Counted from the first letter of the stretch, positions 27,460 to 36,716 are shown. The stretch: 64,000 nt of DNA from Hyphomonadaceae bacterium (GCA_019747815.1 JAIEQJ010000035.1:62001-126000), one strand, 5' to 3'. Numbers and translations are program-made. Notes: generated from the sequence alone by a model not told the origin.

Positions 27460-28023
27460 TTACGCGCGCATGCGTCGCTTAAGTTCGGCCTCCATCTGAT
27501 CCAGCGGCGGGAACTTCTGGTCCTTCTCAGAAACGACCGTCACTGGCAGGGGCCACTGCAGACCCAGGCGCGGCTCGTTATACATAATGCCGCCCTCGGC
27601 ATTCGGCGTATAAAATTCACCAACATGGTAAGAGGTATCGGTGTTGTCGCGCAGCGCCTGATAGCCGTGGGCAAAGCGCTCGGGCACATACAGCGCGCGC
27701 TGGTTGTCCTCGTTCAGCTCGACCGAGATATGCTGGAGGAATGTCGGGCTCTCGGGGCGGAGATCGACGATGATGTCGAGGATCGCTCCGCGGGTGCAGC
27801 GTACCAGCTTGGTCTCGGCGGCTGGCAGATACTGAAAATGCATGCCACGGATCGTGCCCTGCCGGCGGTTGTGCGCCATATTCGCCTGCGCGATAACGGG
27901 CTTCAATCCGTGCGCCTTGAACTCGTCCTGACAGAACGCCCGCGCGAAAAAGCCTCGTGGGTCTTCCCGGCGCTCAAGATCGATAACGAACGCACCCTTA
28001 AGCTTGGTCTCGGTGAAGATCAC
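27460..28023 (-). CDS. dTDP-4-dehydrorhamnose 3,5-epimerase family protein
   Basis: The 187-residue cupin-fold protein has family length and motifs: DPRGFFAR (about residues 21-28), QGTIRGMHFQ with the catalytic His, DIIVDLRPESPTF, and YVPERFAHGYQAL. The start is a GTG at 28023. RfbC acts on 4-keto sugars in the rhamnose pathway, but rfbA, rfbB and rfbD are absent here, so it more likely epimerises another keto-sugar made by the neighbouring SAF oxidoreductase and NAD-dependent epimerase genes. Confidence 0.85.
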   Translation of the reverse strand: MIFTETKLKGAFVIDLERREDPRGFFARAFCQDEFKAHGLKPVIAQANMAHNRRQGTIRGMHFQYLPAAETKLVRCTRGAILDIIVDLRPESPTFLQHISVELNEDNQRALYVPERFAHGYQALRDNTDTSYHVGEFYTPNAEGGIMYNEPRLGLQWPLPVTVVSEKDQKFPPLDQMEAELKRRMRA

Positions 28024-28285
28024 TTTCAGGCCCGTGCTGTTGTTTGCGAGGTTGCATCCTAGCCGCTCCGATGCTCTTGAACGAGAGGTTTCGGCGATAT
28101 CATTACTCGCCCCATGTCGTGGCCCCGTGAGCCCGTTGATGGAGCAACTATTAGGTGAATTGCAGCAATATTTTCCAGGATCTTAAGGAGGCCTGTTCCG
28201 CCGCACCGGTCTTGGCTACGATGGAGGAGACGGGATCCACTCTTTGTTGGACCTGAACTCAGTACCCCAAAGTGAGCCATCGCTT

Positions 28286-29080
28286 ATGAAGGTTGTTTTG
28301 TTCTGTGGCGGCCTCGGGACGCGAATCCGAGACTATGCGGAGAATATTCCCAAACCGATGATACCGGTCGGTCAGCAGCCGATCTTGTGGCATATCATGC
28401 AGTATTACAGTCAATATGGGCACCGCGATTTCGTGCTCTGCCTCGGCTACAAGGCGACGGTCATCAAGGAGTACTTTCTCAACTTCAACCCATCGGCCTA
28501 CAACGACTGCATCATCACGGACTTCGGCAAGAAGGTGGAGATCCTCGGCGATCGGCCGCCGGATTGGCGCATTACCTTGGTGGACACGGGTATCTGGCGC
28601 AACATCGGCGAGCGCCTGATGGCCGTCAAACACCTGGTGCAGGACGAGGAGTACTTTCTGGCCAACTACAGCGATGGCCTGACGGATGCTCCGCTGCCCG
28701 ACATGATCGAGCGTCTGCGCGCGAGCGGAAAGGCCGGCTCCTTTGTTGCTGTGCGTCCCCCATTCAACTTTCATCTGGCCGAGTTTGACGGAGGCGGTGC
28801 CGTTCGCCGCCTGCGCTCGAGTCAGGAATCCGAAATCTGGATCAACGGTGGATATTTTGTTTTCAGCCGCAGAATTTTCGATTTCATCCGCGACGGCGAG
28901 GAGCTGGTGCTGGAGCCGTTCAACCGCATGATCGAGAAGGGCGAGCTTCTGGCTTACAAGTACGAGGGGTTCTGGCGCGCCATGGATACATTGCGCGACA
29001 AGCAGGTGCTCGAGGATATGGTTGAAAAAGGCAAGACGCCCTGGCGCATGCAGGACACCGACGGCAAGGCGACGTCATGA
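28286..29080 (+). CDS. Sugar-1-phosphate nucleotidyltransferase (RfbF-like)
   Basis: The 264-residue protein begins with the nucleotide-binding CGGLGTRIRDYAENIPKPMIPVG and contains LANYSDGLTD with the metal-binding Asp. It most resembles glucose-1-phosphate cytidylyltransferases (RfbF). No CDP-glucose 4,6-dehydratase gene (rfbG) is nearby, so the activated sugar may differ. The ATG at 28286 begins the conserved fold. Its stop region overlaps the start of the PIG-L gene by 4 bases (ATGA). The divergent 262-base region upstream also serves the epimerase. Confidence 0.82.
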   Translation: MKVVLFCGGLGTRIRDYAENIPKPMIPVGQQPILWHIMQYYSQYGHRDFVLCLGYKATVIKEYFLNFNPSAYNDCIITDFGKKVEILGDRPPDWRITLVDTGIWRNIGERLMAVKHLVQDEEYFLANYSDGLTDAPLPDMIERLRASGKAGSFVAVRPPFNFHLAEFDGGGAVRRLRSSQESEIWINGGYFVFSRRIFDFIRDGEELVLEPFNRMIEKGELLAYKYEGFWRAMDTLRDKQVLEDMVEKGKTPWRMQDTDGKATS

Positions 29081-29727
29081 AGGCGCTGCAGCTTGCGAAG
29101 GCCGGTGACAAACTGACGGTGCTTTGTCTGGGGGCGCATTCCGACGACATCGAGATCGGTGCCGGCGGGACGTTGATCCAATGGATCGCCAATGGCCTGA
29201 GGCTTGATGTGCGGTGGTGTGTGCTGAGCGCGTCCGAGCAGCGCGAGAACGAGGCGCGCGCCTCCGCCGGGGACTTCCTGCGCGGCGCCGCGCACCATCA
29301 GATCGATGTCCTCCGGTTCGAGGACGGCCGCTTCCCGGCGCAAGTCAACGCCATCAAGGCTTGGTTCGAAACGCTGAAGACGAGCGAGCCCGATGTCATC
29401 CTCACGCATCGTCACGATGATGCCCACCAGGACCATCGCGAAGTGTGCCGCCATACCTGGAATACGTTTCGTGACCATATGATCCTGGAATACGAGATTC
29501 CGAAATGGGACGGCGATCTCGGGCAGCCGAACTTCTATCTGCCAATGAGCGCGCAGACATTGCGGCGTAAGATCGATCTGCTCATGACGCATTTCGGAAC
29601 GCAGCGCTCGAAGCATTGGTTCGACGAGGAAATATTTCAAGGTCTGGCGCGCCTGCGGGGCATGGAAAGCCGTGCGCCGGATCGCTATGCGGAAGGCTTC
29701 GTCGCTCGGAAACTGATCGCTTCTTAA
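29077..29727 (+). CDS. PIG-L/LmbE family deacetylase
   Basis: The 216-residue protein shows the zinc-binding signature AHSDDIEIGAGG (usual form AHPDDxxxG), with the third ligand in HQDHREV. Family members remove acetyl groups from N-acetylated sugars. Overlap with the nucleotidyltransferase implies coupled expression, so it probably de-N-acetylates a sugar intermediate or residue of the glycan made by this locus. No signal peptide or membrane segment. Confidence 0.85.
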   Translation: MKALQLAKAGDKLTVLCLGAHSDDIEIGAGGTLIQWIANGLRLDVRWCVLSASEQRENEARASAGDFLRGAAHHQIDVLRFEDGRFPAQVNAIKAWFETLKTSEPDVILTHRHDDAHQDHREVCRHTWNTFRDHMILEYEIPKWDGDLGQPNFYLPMSAQTLRRKIDLLMTHFGTQRSKHWFDEEIFQGLARLRGMESRAPDRYAEGFVARKLIAS

Positions 29728-29824
29728 CGGGCGCCCTGGAACGCGCGTTTCCCCAAGTGCACTCTCGACGTAGAAATTCGTTCAACGGCACCCGGGTCGG
29801 GTGTTGGGGCATGTAGAACTCGCA

Positions 29825-30697
29825 ATGAGACTTGCGGTCATCATTCCAACGATCGGCCGCAAGGCTGTTGCGGCGCAGCTCCTGCGGCATCTCGAGCAGC
29901 AGACGCGTCTGCCGGACGAGGTGATCGTTTCGGCTCCTGACGAGAGCCACGTGGAACGCCAGCTGTCGCAGGCGTTCCCGACATCCTACCTGCTGGGCCG
30001 GAAGGGGCTCTGTGCCCAGCGCAACTACGCGCTTGAAAGCGCGTTGGGCCGGTTCGACGTCATCACGTTCTTCGATGATGATTTCGTCCCTGGGGACGAC
30101 TATTTGCGCATCGTTGCAACCGGGTTTGAAGAGCATCCAGATTGGGCCGTCATTCACGGCAAAGTCCTACGCGATGGCGTGCAGGGCCCCGGCCTGGATT
30201 TCACCGAAGGCATGGCTGTGCTGCGATCGGCTGGTGCAAGGCATTCAATTGACCGACATGTGACGAATGACTTGGCGGCGTACGGTTGCAATATGTCGAT
30301 GCGGGCAAATCAGATCGGCAGTCTCCGGTTTGACGAGCGGTTGCCTCTGTACGGTTGGCAGGAGGATTTCGATTTTACCAGCCAGCTGCGCCGGCATGGC
30401 CGTATCGTACGCCTGAGCGCGCTCGTCGGCGTGCATCTCGGCGTGAAGAGCGGTCGCACGTCGGGCCTGCGTTTTGGCTATTCGCAAATTTCTAATCCTA
30501 TCTACCTCGTCAAGAAGCGAACGATGCCGGCATGGTTTGCCGCTCGGCTGATGGGGCGCAATATTGCGGCCAATCTCGTCAAAAGCGTCCGGCCGGAGCC
30601 GTACATAGATCGACGTGGGCGCTTGAAGGGAAATTTGCTCGCAGCCTTCCATGTAATGCAGGGTCGGATCGAGCCCGAGCACGTTCTGAAACTTTGA
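29825..30697 (+). CDS. Glycosyltransferase family 2 protein
   Basis: This 290-residue GT-A protein begins LAVIIPTIGRKAVAAQLL. It has the GRKGLCAQRNYAL segment and the metal-binding FFDDDF, then a YGWQEDFDF acceptor-side motif. The ATG at 29825 begins the conserved domain; an upstream in-frame ATG is only eight codons longer. It is convergent with the GT9 gene, with 7 bases between the stops. Confidence 0.83.
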   Translation: MRLAVIIPTIGRKAVAAQLLRHLEQQTRLPDEVIVSAPDESHVERQLSQAFPTSYLLGRKGLCAQRNYALESALGRFDVITFFDDDFVPGDDYLRIVATGFEEHPDWAVIHGKVLRDGVQGPGLDFTEGMAVLRSAGARHSIDRHVTNDLAAYGCNMSMRANQIGSLRFDERLPLYGWQEDFDFTSQLRRHGRIVRLSALVGVHLGVKSGRTSGLRFGYSQISNPIYLVKKRTMPAWFAARLMGRNIAANLVKSVRPEPYIDRRGRLKGNLLAAFHVMQGRIEPEHVLKL

Positions 30698-30704
30698 TCG
30701 CGGA

Positions 30705-31856
30705 TCAACGTGCCGCCTTTGCAGACATGACCTCGACGAGCGCCGCATATAGAGCCTCTGCCGGCACGCTGCGGATGCACGTCATTGCGGCGCAGCCGTG
30801 CGTCAGATGGCAGGGCGCGCAGGGAACCGAATGCGTGACAGGTGCCACGTACGGCTGGTTGGGACGCCAGAGGTTCGGCGGCGTGATGCCGGGTTGCACG
30901 ATGACCGTTGGCACCTCGAAGCAGGCGGCAAGATGCGCCGCTACCGTGTCGATGGTCGCCAAGCCGCGCGCCCGGCGCAGAAGCGTGGCAAACCCGCGCA
31001 GGCTCAGGCGCCCTAGCAGGTTCGTGCCGCCCAGGGATTGTCGTACACCTTCTCCATGCGCGGACTCGCCTGCCGCGCCCGTGAACACGAGATGAAAGCC
31101 GTCGGCGCGTAGGCGGTGACCTAGGGCGATCCATTGCGCTGCGGGCCAATCCTTGTGTGTCGCGCCCGGCCCGATGTGAAGCACGACGCAGGCCCCCAGC
31201 GTGTCGGCCAGTCGCTCGACCTCGGGATCGGGTTGAAAACCGGGCAGGCCGGCGGCTTGAGCGTCCCATGTCGACGGCGCGCCGAGCATCGGCTCGAGAA
31301 GCCGGCTTTGGTTGCCCGACATGGACAGGCGCGGATCGAACGACAGGCGGTGCGTGTAGAGCGTGCCGGCACCGCCGCTCGTAAAGCCAATGCGCATCGG
31401 TGCGCCGACGCTCCACAGAAGATCGGCGGAGTTGCCGAAGTAGGCGTACGTATCGATGGCAACGTCATAGACCTGGCGGCGCATTTCGGGCACCGCTGCA
31501 GCGCGCGTGCCGGCGTGACGCCGGATTTTTGTTGTCAGGCTGGCCTCGCCGCGGTTGAGGCGCCAGTGGTCTACGACATGCACGACATCGGCAAAATCGC
31601 CCAACTCGAGAGCGGCGCGACCCCAACTGCCGATGAGCAGCCCGAGTTGGGCCGTCCGCTTGGACGCACGCAGGCGGGCCAGGAGTGGCAGCAGGATGAT
31701 CAGGTCGCCGAGATGTGCGAGGTTCGCGACCAGTATGTTGAGTGGGCGGTCAGTTGGCAGTGGCGCGGCGCGGCGCGGTGCCATCATGCCGACCAGGTCG
31801 CTCATGGCCATGGCACCGACGATGATTGGGCTTCGTGCGAGATACGGCCCGGTCAT
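30705..31856 (-). CDS. Glycosyltransferase family 9 (heptosyltransferase-like) protein
   Basis: The core starts LNILVANLAHLGDLIILLPLL, the conserved N-terminus of ADP-heptose transferases. It contains VVLHIGPGATHKDWP (usual HPG....K.WP) and later LSLRGFATLLRRARGLATIDT, with the D of the donor site. The cluster encodes hldE, hldD and gmhA divergently next to it, so heptose is the likely donor sugar. The start is uncertain: 31856 has AGGCG upstream, but 31811 and 31919 are in frame too. Confidence 0.82.
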   Translation of the reverse strand: MTGPYLARSPIIVGAMAMSDLVGMMAPRRAAPLPTDRPLNILVANLAHLGDLIILLPLLARLRASKRTAQLGLLIGSWGRAALELGDFADVVHVVDHWRLNRGEASLTTKIRRHAGTRAAAVPEMRRQVYDVAIDTYAYFGNSADLLWSVGAPMRIGFTSGGAGTLYTHRLSFDPRLSMSGNQSRLLEPMLGAPSTWDAQAAGLPGFQPDPEVERLADTLGACVVLHIGPGATHKDWPAAQWIALGHRLRADGFHLVFTGAAGESAHGEGVRQSLGGTNLLGRLSLRGFATLLRRARGLATIDTVAAHLAACFEVPTVIVQPGITPPNLWRPNQPYVAPVTHSVPCAPCHLTHGCAAMTCIRSVPAEALYAALVEVMSAKAAR

Positions 31857-32192
31857 CAAGCGCCTGGGGTGTGGCAGCGGTGCACGGCGTTGGTGTGCGA
31901 TGGTGCGAAGGGACGGCAATACACGATCTCTCGTTACCGATGCCCGGGTGCCGAAAACCCGAAAGACCAGCTGTCATCCATTGGCGTTAAGGTTGAGCTC
32001 GATCGGGCAAATGCCGAGCTATTCGGCCCAACTATTTGTGAAGAAACTATAGTCATAGAGAAATGCCGCACAAAGTGAGGTTCGTCCGATAGTATCGGGA
32101 GCACAATAACAGGACCGATAGCGCGATCCGTTGGGTAGCGGGGAGGGCAGCCGTGGGCGCTGCGCTTTGGCGTGCCGGTGGCCGCTGTCCGG
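31857..32192. other. Divergent intergenic region between the GT9 and hldE genes
   Basis: About 336 bases without a supported gene. The section 32010-32120 is A+T-rich and should hold promoters. A 13-base palindrome, CCGATA-G-TATCGG, lies at 32087-32099, with a further CCGATAGCG at about 32114. These could be regulator sites for the heptose genes. Confidence 0.45.
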
Positions 32193-33674
32193 ATGATGTC
32201 GAAGGTAGTCATACTCGTGCAGATTTCCGCTAAGACATTTGCTGGTTGCCGCATATTGGTCATTGGAGACCTGGTTCTCGATCGCTTCACCTATGGGGAC
32301 GTGGATCGGATTTCGCCGGAAGCGCCCGTCCCAGTCCTTCGCGTTCATTCAACCAAGGTATCACCGGGCTGTGCCGCCAATGTCGCTACCAACGTCACGG
32401 CCCTCGGCGCACGCGCGATCCTGATCGGTGTTGTGGGCGCGGACCAGGAAGCTCGGGCGTTAACCTCAACCATTGCGGCAGACTTTGAAGGTATCACCTT
32501 CATTCCCGTGACGGACACCGGGCGCCAGACTGCGACAAAGACCCGCTATATCGCGGCGGGTCAGCAGGTGTTGCGCGCCGACCGGGAAGTGACCCATGCC
32601 GTTGACGAGGCCACCGAGAACCGGGTTCTTGAGGCGTTCAGGGCTGCGCTGAAGAACTGCGATGTCATCGTCATCTCCGACTACAACAAGGGACTGCTGA
32701 CCGATCGCGTCCTGCGCGCTGTCATTGACGAGGCTCGCCAGGCCAACCGGCCGGTTCTGGTCGATCCCAAGCGGGTGCGCTTGGCCGAGTATCGCGGGGC
32801 AACCCTCATCAAGCCGAACCGCAAGGAGCTTGTGGCGGCAACCGGCTTGCCCTGCAGCAGCAACCAGGAAGCGGCGGAGGCGGCCAGGCAGGTTGTCCAG
32901 GCCACTGGCGCCATGATCCTGCTCACACGGTCGGAGCAGGGGATGTCGCTCTTCAGGGCGGGCACCCCGCCTCTCCACGTGCGTGGAGAAGCCCGCGAGG
33001 TGTTTGATGTCTCCGGAGCCGGCGATACGACCATTGCCACGCTGGCCGTAGCCCTGGCGGCCGGGCTGCCGATCGAGGGCGGGGTCAATCTTGCCAACAC
33101 GGCAGCCGGCATAGTGGTCGGCAAGGTCGGGACCGCAACCGTCCGGATCGCAGAGCTCACACGCGCACTAGGGGCGACGGCACATGGATTTCATGGCCGC
33201 ATCGTCGATCTTGAAACCGCCTTGCGGCGGAGGGAGGAATGGCGTCAGCAAGGCCTGGTCTGCGGCTTCACCAACGGGTGCTTCGACCTCATCCATCCCG
33301 GGCACATTTCGCTCCTGGCACAGGCCAAGCGCCTCTGTGATCGCCTGATCGTCGCTCTCAATTCGGACCAGTCCGTGCGCAGGCTCAAGGGGCCGGACCG
33401 GCCCTTGCAGGTCGAGCAGGCGCGTGCCTACGTGATGGCGTCGATCGAACACCCTGACCTGGTGGTGATCTTCGAGGAGGATACGCCGCTTGCGCTCATC
33501 GAGGCGCTGCGACCCGACCTTCTGGTGAAGGGGGCAGACTATCGCGAGGATCAAGTCGTCGGCGCGGAGCTGGTTCGCTCGTGGGGCGGCAAGGTGGCGC
33601 TAGCCGATATCGTGCCGGATCACTCGACGACGGGTCTGGTGCAGCGCAGCCGCGGTAAGGCAACGGCAACGTGA
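32193..33674 (+). CDS. hldE: Bifunctional D-glycero-beta-D-manno-heptose-7-phosphate kinase / heptose-1-phosphate adenylyltransferase
   Basis: The 493-residue two-domain enzyme makes ADP-D-glycero-D-manno-heptose. The N-terminal PfkB-type kinase (about 20-330) has ILVIGDLVLDRF, SPEAPVPVL and the catalytic VSGAGDTT. The C-terminal nucleotidyltransferase (about 350-490) has FTNGCFDLIHPGH, with the HxGH adenylylation motif, and DLLVKGADY. The exact ATG (32193 or 32196) is uncertain. GTG/TGA overlap with hldD shows coupling. Confidence 0.93.
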   Translation: MMSKVVILVQISAKTFAGCRILVIGDLVLDRFTYGDVDRISPEAPVPVLRVHSTKVSPGCAANVATNVTALGARAILIGVVGADQEARALTSTIAADFEGITFIPVTDTGRQTATKTRYIAAGQQVLRADREVTHAVDEATENRVLEAFRAALKNCDVIVISDYNKGLLTDRVLRAVIDEARQANRPVLVDPKRVRLAEYRGATLIKPNRKELVAATGLPCSSNQEAAEAARQVVQATGAMILLTRSEQGMSLFRAGTPPLHVRGEAREVFDVSGAGDTTIATLAVALAAGLPIEGGVNLANTAAGIVVGKVGTATVRIAELTRALGATAHGFHGRIVDLETALRRREEWRQQGLVCGFTNGCFDLIHPGHISLLAQAKRLCDRLIVALNSDQSVRRLKGPDRPLQVEQARAYVMASIEHPDLVVIFEEDTPLALIEALRPDLLVKGADYREDQVVGAELVRSWGGKVALADIVPDHSTTGLVQRSRGKATAT

Positions 33675-34666
33675 AATTGGGCGAGCGGATGTATCTGATT
33701 ACAGGAGGTGCGGGCTTAATAGGGTCGAACGTGGCGGCAGATCTGGCGCAGCGCGGCGAGGATGTCGTCATCTGCGACTGGCTGGGCTCAGCCGACAAAT
33801 GGCACAACCTGAACGGTGTGCGTCTCAGCGACATTGTCTTTCCCGAGGACCTCAAGGGCTGGCTTGGGGCCAAGGGTTCCAGGTTGGCTGCCATCGTGCA
33901 CATGGGCGCCATCAGCTCGACGACCGAGCCGGACCTTGACAAGATCGTGCGCAACAATATTCAGCTTTCGTTGTCGCTGTGGGAGTGGAGCGCGGAGCAT
34001 CGCGTCCCGTTCATCTATGCATCGTCGGCGGCAACATATGGCTCCGGCGCGCAAGGCTTTGACGATAACGAAACGCCGGAGGCGCTTTCCAGGCTGGTGC
34101 CGCTCAATGCCTATGGATGGAGCAAGCACGTCATCGATCGCCGCTTCATCGCCGACATCAACGCCAATCGTCCGCGTCCACCGCAATGGGCGGGCCTCAA
34201 GTTCTTCAACGTGTACGGTCCCAACGAGGCGCACAAGAACGATATGCGCTCGGTGGTTCACAAGATCTATCCCAAGGTGGCGTTGGGGGAGGACATCGAG
34301 TTGTTCAAATCGCACGACCCGCGGTATGCCGATGGCGGGCAGCTCCGGGATTTCATCTATGTGAGGGACTGCGTCAAAATCGTGCGGTGGCTATTGGAGA
34401 CGCCACGCGTTTCGGGCCTGTTCAACGTCGGCACCGGGGAGGCACGGTCGTTCCACGACCTGGCGCTGGCTGTAGGTGCTGCCGTCGGTCGGCAGCCCAG
34501 AATTCGCTATGTCGACATGCCGCCGACGATCCGCGACAAGTATCAATACTTCACGCAAGCCAATATGCGGAAGCTGCGCGAGTGCGGATATGCGGATGCG
34601 CTCGCGCCGTTGGAGGAGGGCGTGAGCGACTATGTAGTGGGCTATCTCCAACCGAAATCCGGCTGA
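33671..34666 (+). CDS. hldD: ADP-L-glycero-D-manno-heptose 6-epimerase
   Basis: The 331-residue extended SDR enzyme converts ADP-D,D-heptose to ADP-L,D-heptose. It has ITGGAGLIGSNV for NADP binding, SSAATYG with the catalytic Ser, and YGWSK with Tyr and Lys. FFNVYGPNEAHKNDM is characteristic of HldD (RfaD). It starts with GTG overlapping the hldE stop; an ATG seven codons later is an alternative. Confidence 0.92.
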   Translation: MKLGERMYLITGGAGLIGSNVAADLAQRGEDVVICDWLGSADKWHNLNGVRLSDIVFPEDLKGWLGAKGSRLAAIVHMGAISSTTEPDLDKIVRNNIQLSLSLWEWSAEHRVPFIYASSAATYGSGAQGFDDNETPEALSRLVPLNAYGWSKHVIDRRFIADINANRPRPPQWAGLKFFNVYGPNEAHKNDMRSVVHKIYPKVALGEDIELFKSHDPRYADGGQLRDFIYVRDCVKIVRWLLETPRVSGLFNVGTGEARSFHDLALAVGAAVGRQPRIRYVDMPPTIRDKYQYFTQANMRKLRECGYADALAPLEEGVSDYVVGYLQPKSG

Positions 34667-34674
34667 CTAAGGCC

Positions 34675-35250
34675 ATGACCGTGACCATAAATGGACATCT
34701 GCGAGAGACCGCCGAGGCTATCGAGCGAAGCCTGGCTCATCCGGGCGTGGCCAATGTCGACAAGGCGTGTGCCGCAATCATCGGCCTGCTCAGCCAGCAC
34801 AAGCCATTGATGGTTTGCGGCAACGGCGGCTCGGCGAGCGATGCGATGCACATCGCCGGCGAGCTTGTGGGCCGATTTCAGAGGGAGAGAAGGGCCATCA
34901 ATTGCATCTGCCTGACGTCCAATGCGGCGGTCTTGACCGCTTGGGCGAACGACTACTCGTATGAAACCGTCTTTGCGCGCCAGGTTGAAGCCTATGGCAG
35001 GAACGGTGGCGTGCTGCTCGGCATCAGCACGTCGGGCAATTCCGCCAACGTGGTCGAGGCCTTCAAGACGGCGCGCGCGCTTTCGGTCGTGACCGTCGGA
35101 TTGACGGGGGAAGGGGGCGGCAAATTGGCCCCCTTGAGCGACATCCTGATCGACGTGCCGTCCCGCCGCACGCCGATCATTCAGCAGCTCCATATCTGCA
35201 TCTATCACTATCTGTGTGAGAGGATCGAAGCTGCCCTGGCGACAAGCTGA
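34675..35250 (+). CDS. gmhA: Phosphoheptose (sedoheptulose 7-phosphate) isomerase
   Basis: The 191-residue SIS-domain protein performs the first step of heptose synthesis. CGNGGSASDAMHIAGELVGRF and GISTSGNSANV match GmhA. It closes the hldE-hldD-gmhA unit, 8 bases after hldD. The bisphosphate phosphatase GmhB is not in the window and must be supplied from elsewhere or by another phosphatase. Confidence 0.92.
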   Translation: MTVTINGHLRETAEAIERSLAHPGVANVDKACAAIIGLLSQHKPLMVCGNGGSASDAMHIAGELVGRFQRERRAINCICLTSNAAVLTAWANDYSYETVFARQVEAYGRNGGVLLGISTSGNSANVVEAFKTARALSVVTVGLTGEGGGKLAPLSDILIDVPSRRTPIIQQLHICIYHYLCERIEAALATS

Positions 35251-35255
35251 AGCGC

Positions 35256-36329
35256 CTACTTCGCCGGCGCCACGTTCGCCGCCGCATCAGCATGCCGCAT
35301 CTCTTGCAGCCTCAGTTCCGGCGTGAGAATGCCTTCGGCCTTCAGCTTGCGAATATGCGCGATGCGTTGATAGCGTGGGCCCTCGAACTCATCGAGCGTG
35401 ACGCCCGACGCACGATAGGCGGCATGGAGCTGCTCGGCCCCCTTGCGCGCGTCCCACTCGGGTTTGAACGCGGGCAGGGCGCGCTTGATCTTCTCAAAGC
35501 TCACGCGATAGGAGCGTTTGTCGGGTCCAGCATCGGGTGCAAACCCAAGGTCGCAACCGGGAACGACGGAAGCAACGATCTCGGCGAGGTCACGGATACG
35601 ATAGTTGTGCGCCGTCTGGCCCACGTTGAAGGCCTGATTGAACACCTGATCCTCGGGCGCTTCGACCGCGGCAATGAATGCGCGCGAGATGTCCTCGATA
35701 TGCACAATGGGTCGCCATGGTGAGCCGTCGGACTTGAGATAGATGCGTCCCGTCGTGACGGCGTGCGCCACGAGATTGTTGAGCACGATGTCGAACCGCA
35801 GTCGGGGCGAGACGCCGTAGGCGGTGGCCGGGCGCAGGAAGACCGGGCAGAAGCCGTGACCCGCCAGACGCCCGATGTCTCTCTCGGAGAGGACCTTGGA
35901 TTCACCGTAAGCCGTGACGGGATTGAGCGCGCCGGTCTCGTCGATCATCTCCTCACCGGCACGGCCGTAGTTGCTGCATGAGGAGGCAAAGACGAAACGT
36001 TTGACGCCGGCCTGCTTCGCAAGCGTTGCAATGCGCACACTTGCGCGATGATTGACGGCGTAGGTGGTCTCGGGGTCGAGATCGCTCAGCGGGTCATTCG
36101 AGAGAGCGGCGAGATGGATTACAGCATCTATACCGTCGAAATCGGAGACAACGGCGTCACGCACATCCTTGTCAATGGCGGGGACCGGGACGATCGCGCT
36201 CGCTCCCGGATATGTGCAGCGCCGATACAAGTCACTGTCATAGCCCACGACGTTGTGACCGGCACGCAGGACCATCGGCGTCATGACGGTGCCGATGTAG
36301 CCGAGATGCCCCGTTATCAAGATACGCAT
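35256..36329 (-). CDS. NAD-dependent sugar epimerase/dehydratase (extended SDR)
   Basis: The 357-residue protein begins [16 protein letters not shown] with the GxxGxxG nucleotide-binding loop. It carries SSCSNYG and YGESK, the Ser-Tyr-Lys catalytic set. AGGAG lies nine bases before the ATG at 36329. It belongs to the broad nucleotide-sugar epimerase/dehydratase group. With the SAF oxidoreductase, RfbC-like and RfbF-like genes it may form a pathway to an unusual sugar. It is convergent with gmhA, 5 bases between stops. Confidence 0.8.
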   Translation of the reverse strand: MRILITGHLGYIGTVMTPMVLRAGHNVVGYDSDLYRRCTYPGASAIVPVPAIDKDVRDAVVSDFDGIDAVIHLAALSNDPLSDLDPETTYAVNHRASVRIATLAKQAGVKRFVFASSCSNYGRAGEEMIDETGALNPVTAYGESKVLSERDIGRLAGHGFCPVFLRPATAYGVSPRLRFDIVLNNLVAHAVTTGRIYLKSDGSPWRPIVHIEDISRAFIAAVEAPEDQVFNQAFNVGQTAHNYRIRDLAEIVASVVPGCDLGFAPDAGPDKRSYRVSFEKIKRALPAFKPEWDARKGAEQLHAAYRASGVTLDEFEGPRYQRIAHIRKLKAEGILTPELRLQEMRHADAAANVAPAK

Positions 36330-36641
36330 AACAACAACTCCTTGTGGTGCTCGAAATCGCCCGCGACCACTCTCAACTGCCCCCATGGGTCTTGCGTCGG
36401 GGCACCCGCGTGCTGCGCATTGATTGGGGGCAAAAGCCGCCGTGCCTGCATGCTACCGGGTGAGCCAGATGCGTCCATGACAAAAGCAATTTACCATTTG
36501 CTGGCCAGTCTGGACTTTGGCCACGACGATCCTGCCGCCATGGTCCCGGCAGAGTAGGACCGGTGCCCTTCAGTTCCGGGTTTGAACCCGCAGAGCACAC
36601 CGGCAGCGTCAGGGTCCCGCGTACGGCCGGGATACTGGGAA
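36330..36641. other. Intergenic region between epimerase and tRNA-Val
   Basis: About 312 bases at the right border of the polysaccharide locus. It should contain the promoter of the minus-strand epimerase gene. A short hairpin around GGGTTTGAACCC lies near 36578-36592, and a TCCCG/CGGGA hairpin lies just downstream of the tRNA. No convincing gene. Confidence 0.45.
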
Positions 36642-36716
36642 TGGTGGGCGCGACAGGGATCGAACCTGTGACCCCTACCATGTCAAGGTAGTGCTCTACC
36701 GCTGAGCTACGCGCCC
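36642..36716 (-). tRNA. tRNA-Val (anticodon GAC)
   Basis: The minus strand reads GGGCGCG as the acceptor arm. TAGCTCAGCGGTAGAGCA follows as the D arm, then an anticodon stem CTACC/GGTAG around a loop with GAC, then GGTTCGATCC as the T arm. The closing CGCGCCC and discriminator A are followed by an encoded CCA (36644-36642). All helices pair without mismatch. Confidence 0.97.

Noticed and set aside
28139-28186. A 15-codon frame before AAGGAGG upstream of the nucleotidyltransferase, possible leader peptide
   Set aside because: No run of regulatory codons and no attenuator hairpins nearby; too little to support a gene.
36570-36605. GGGTTTGAACCC palindrome near tRNA-Val as a tRNA remnant
   Set aside because: It looks like a T arm, but the remaining arms cannot be formed around it.
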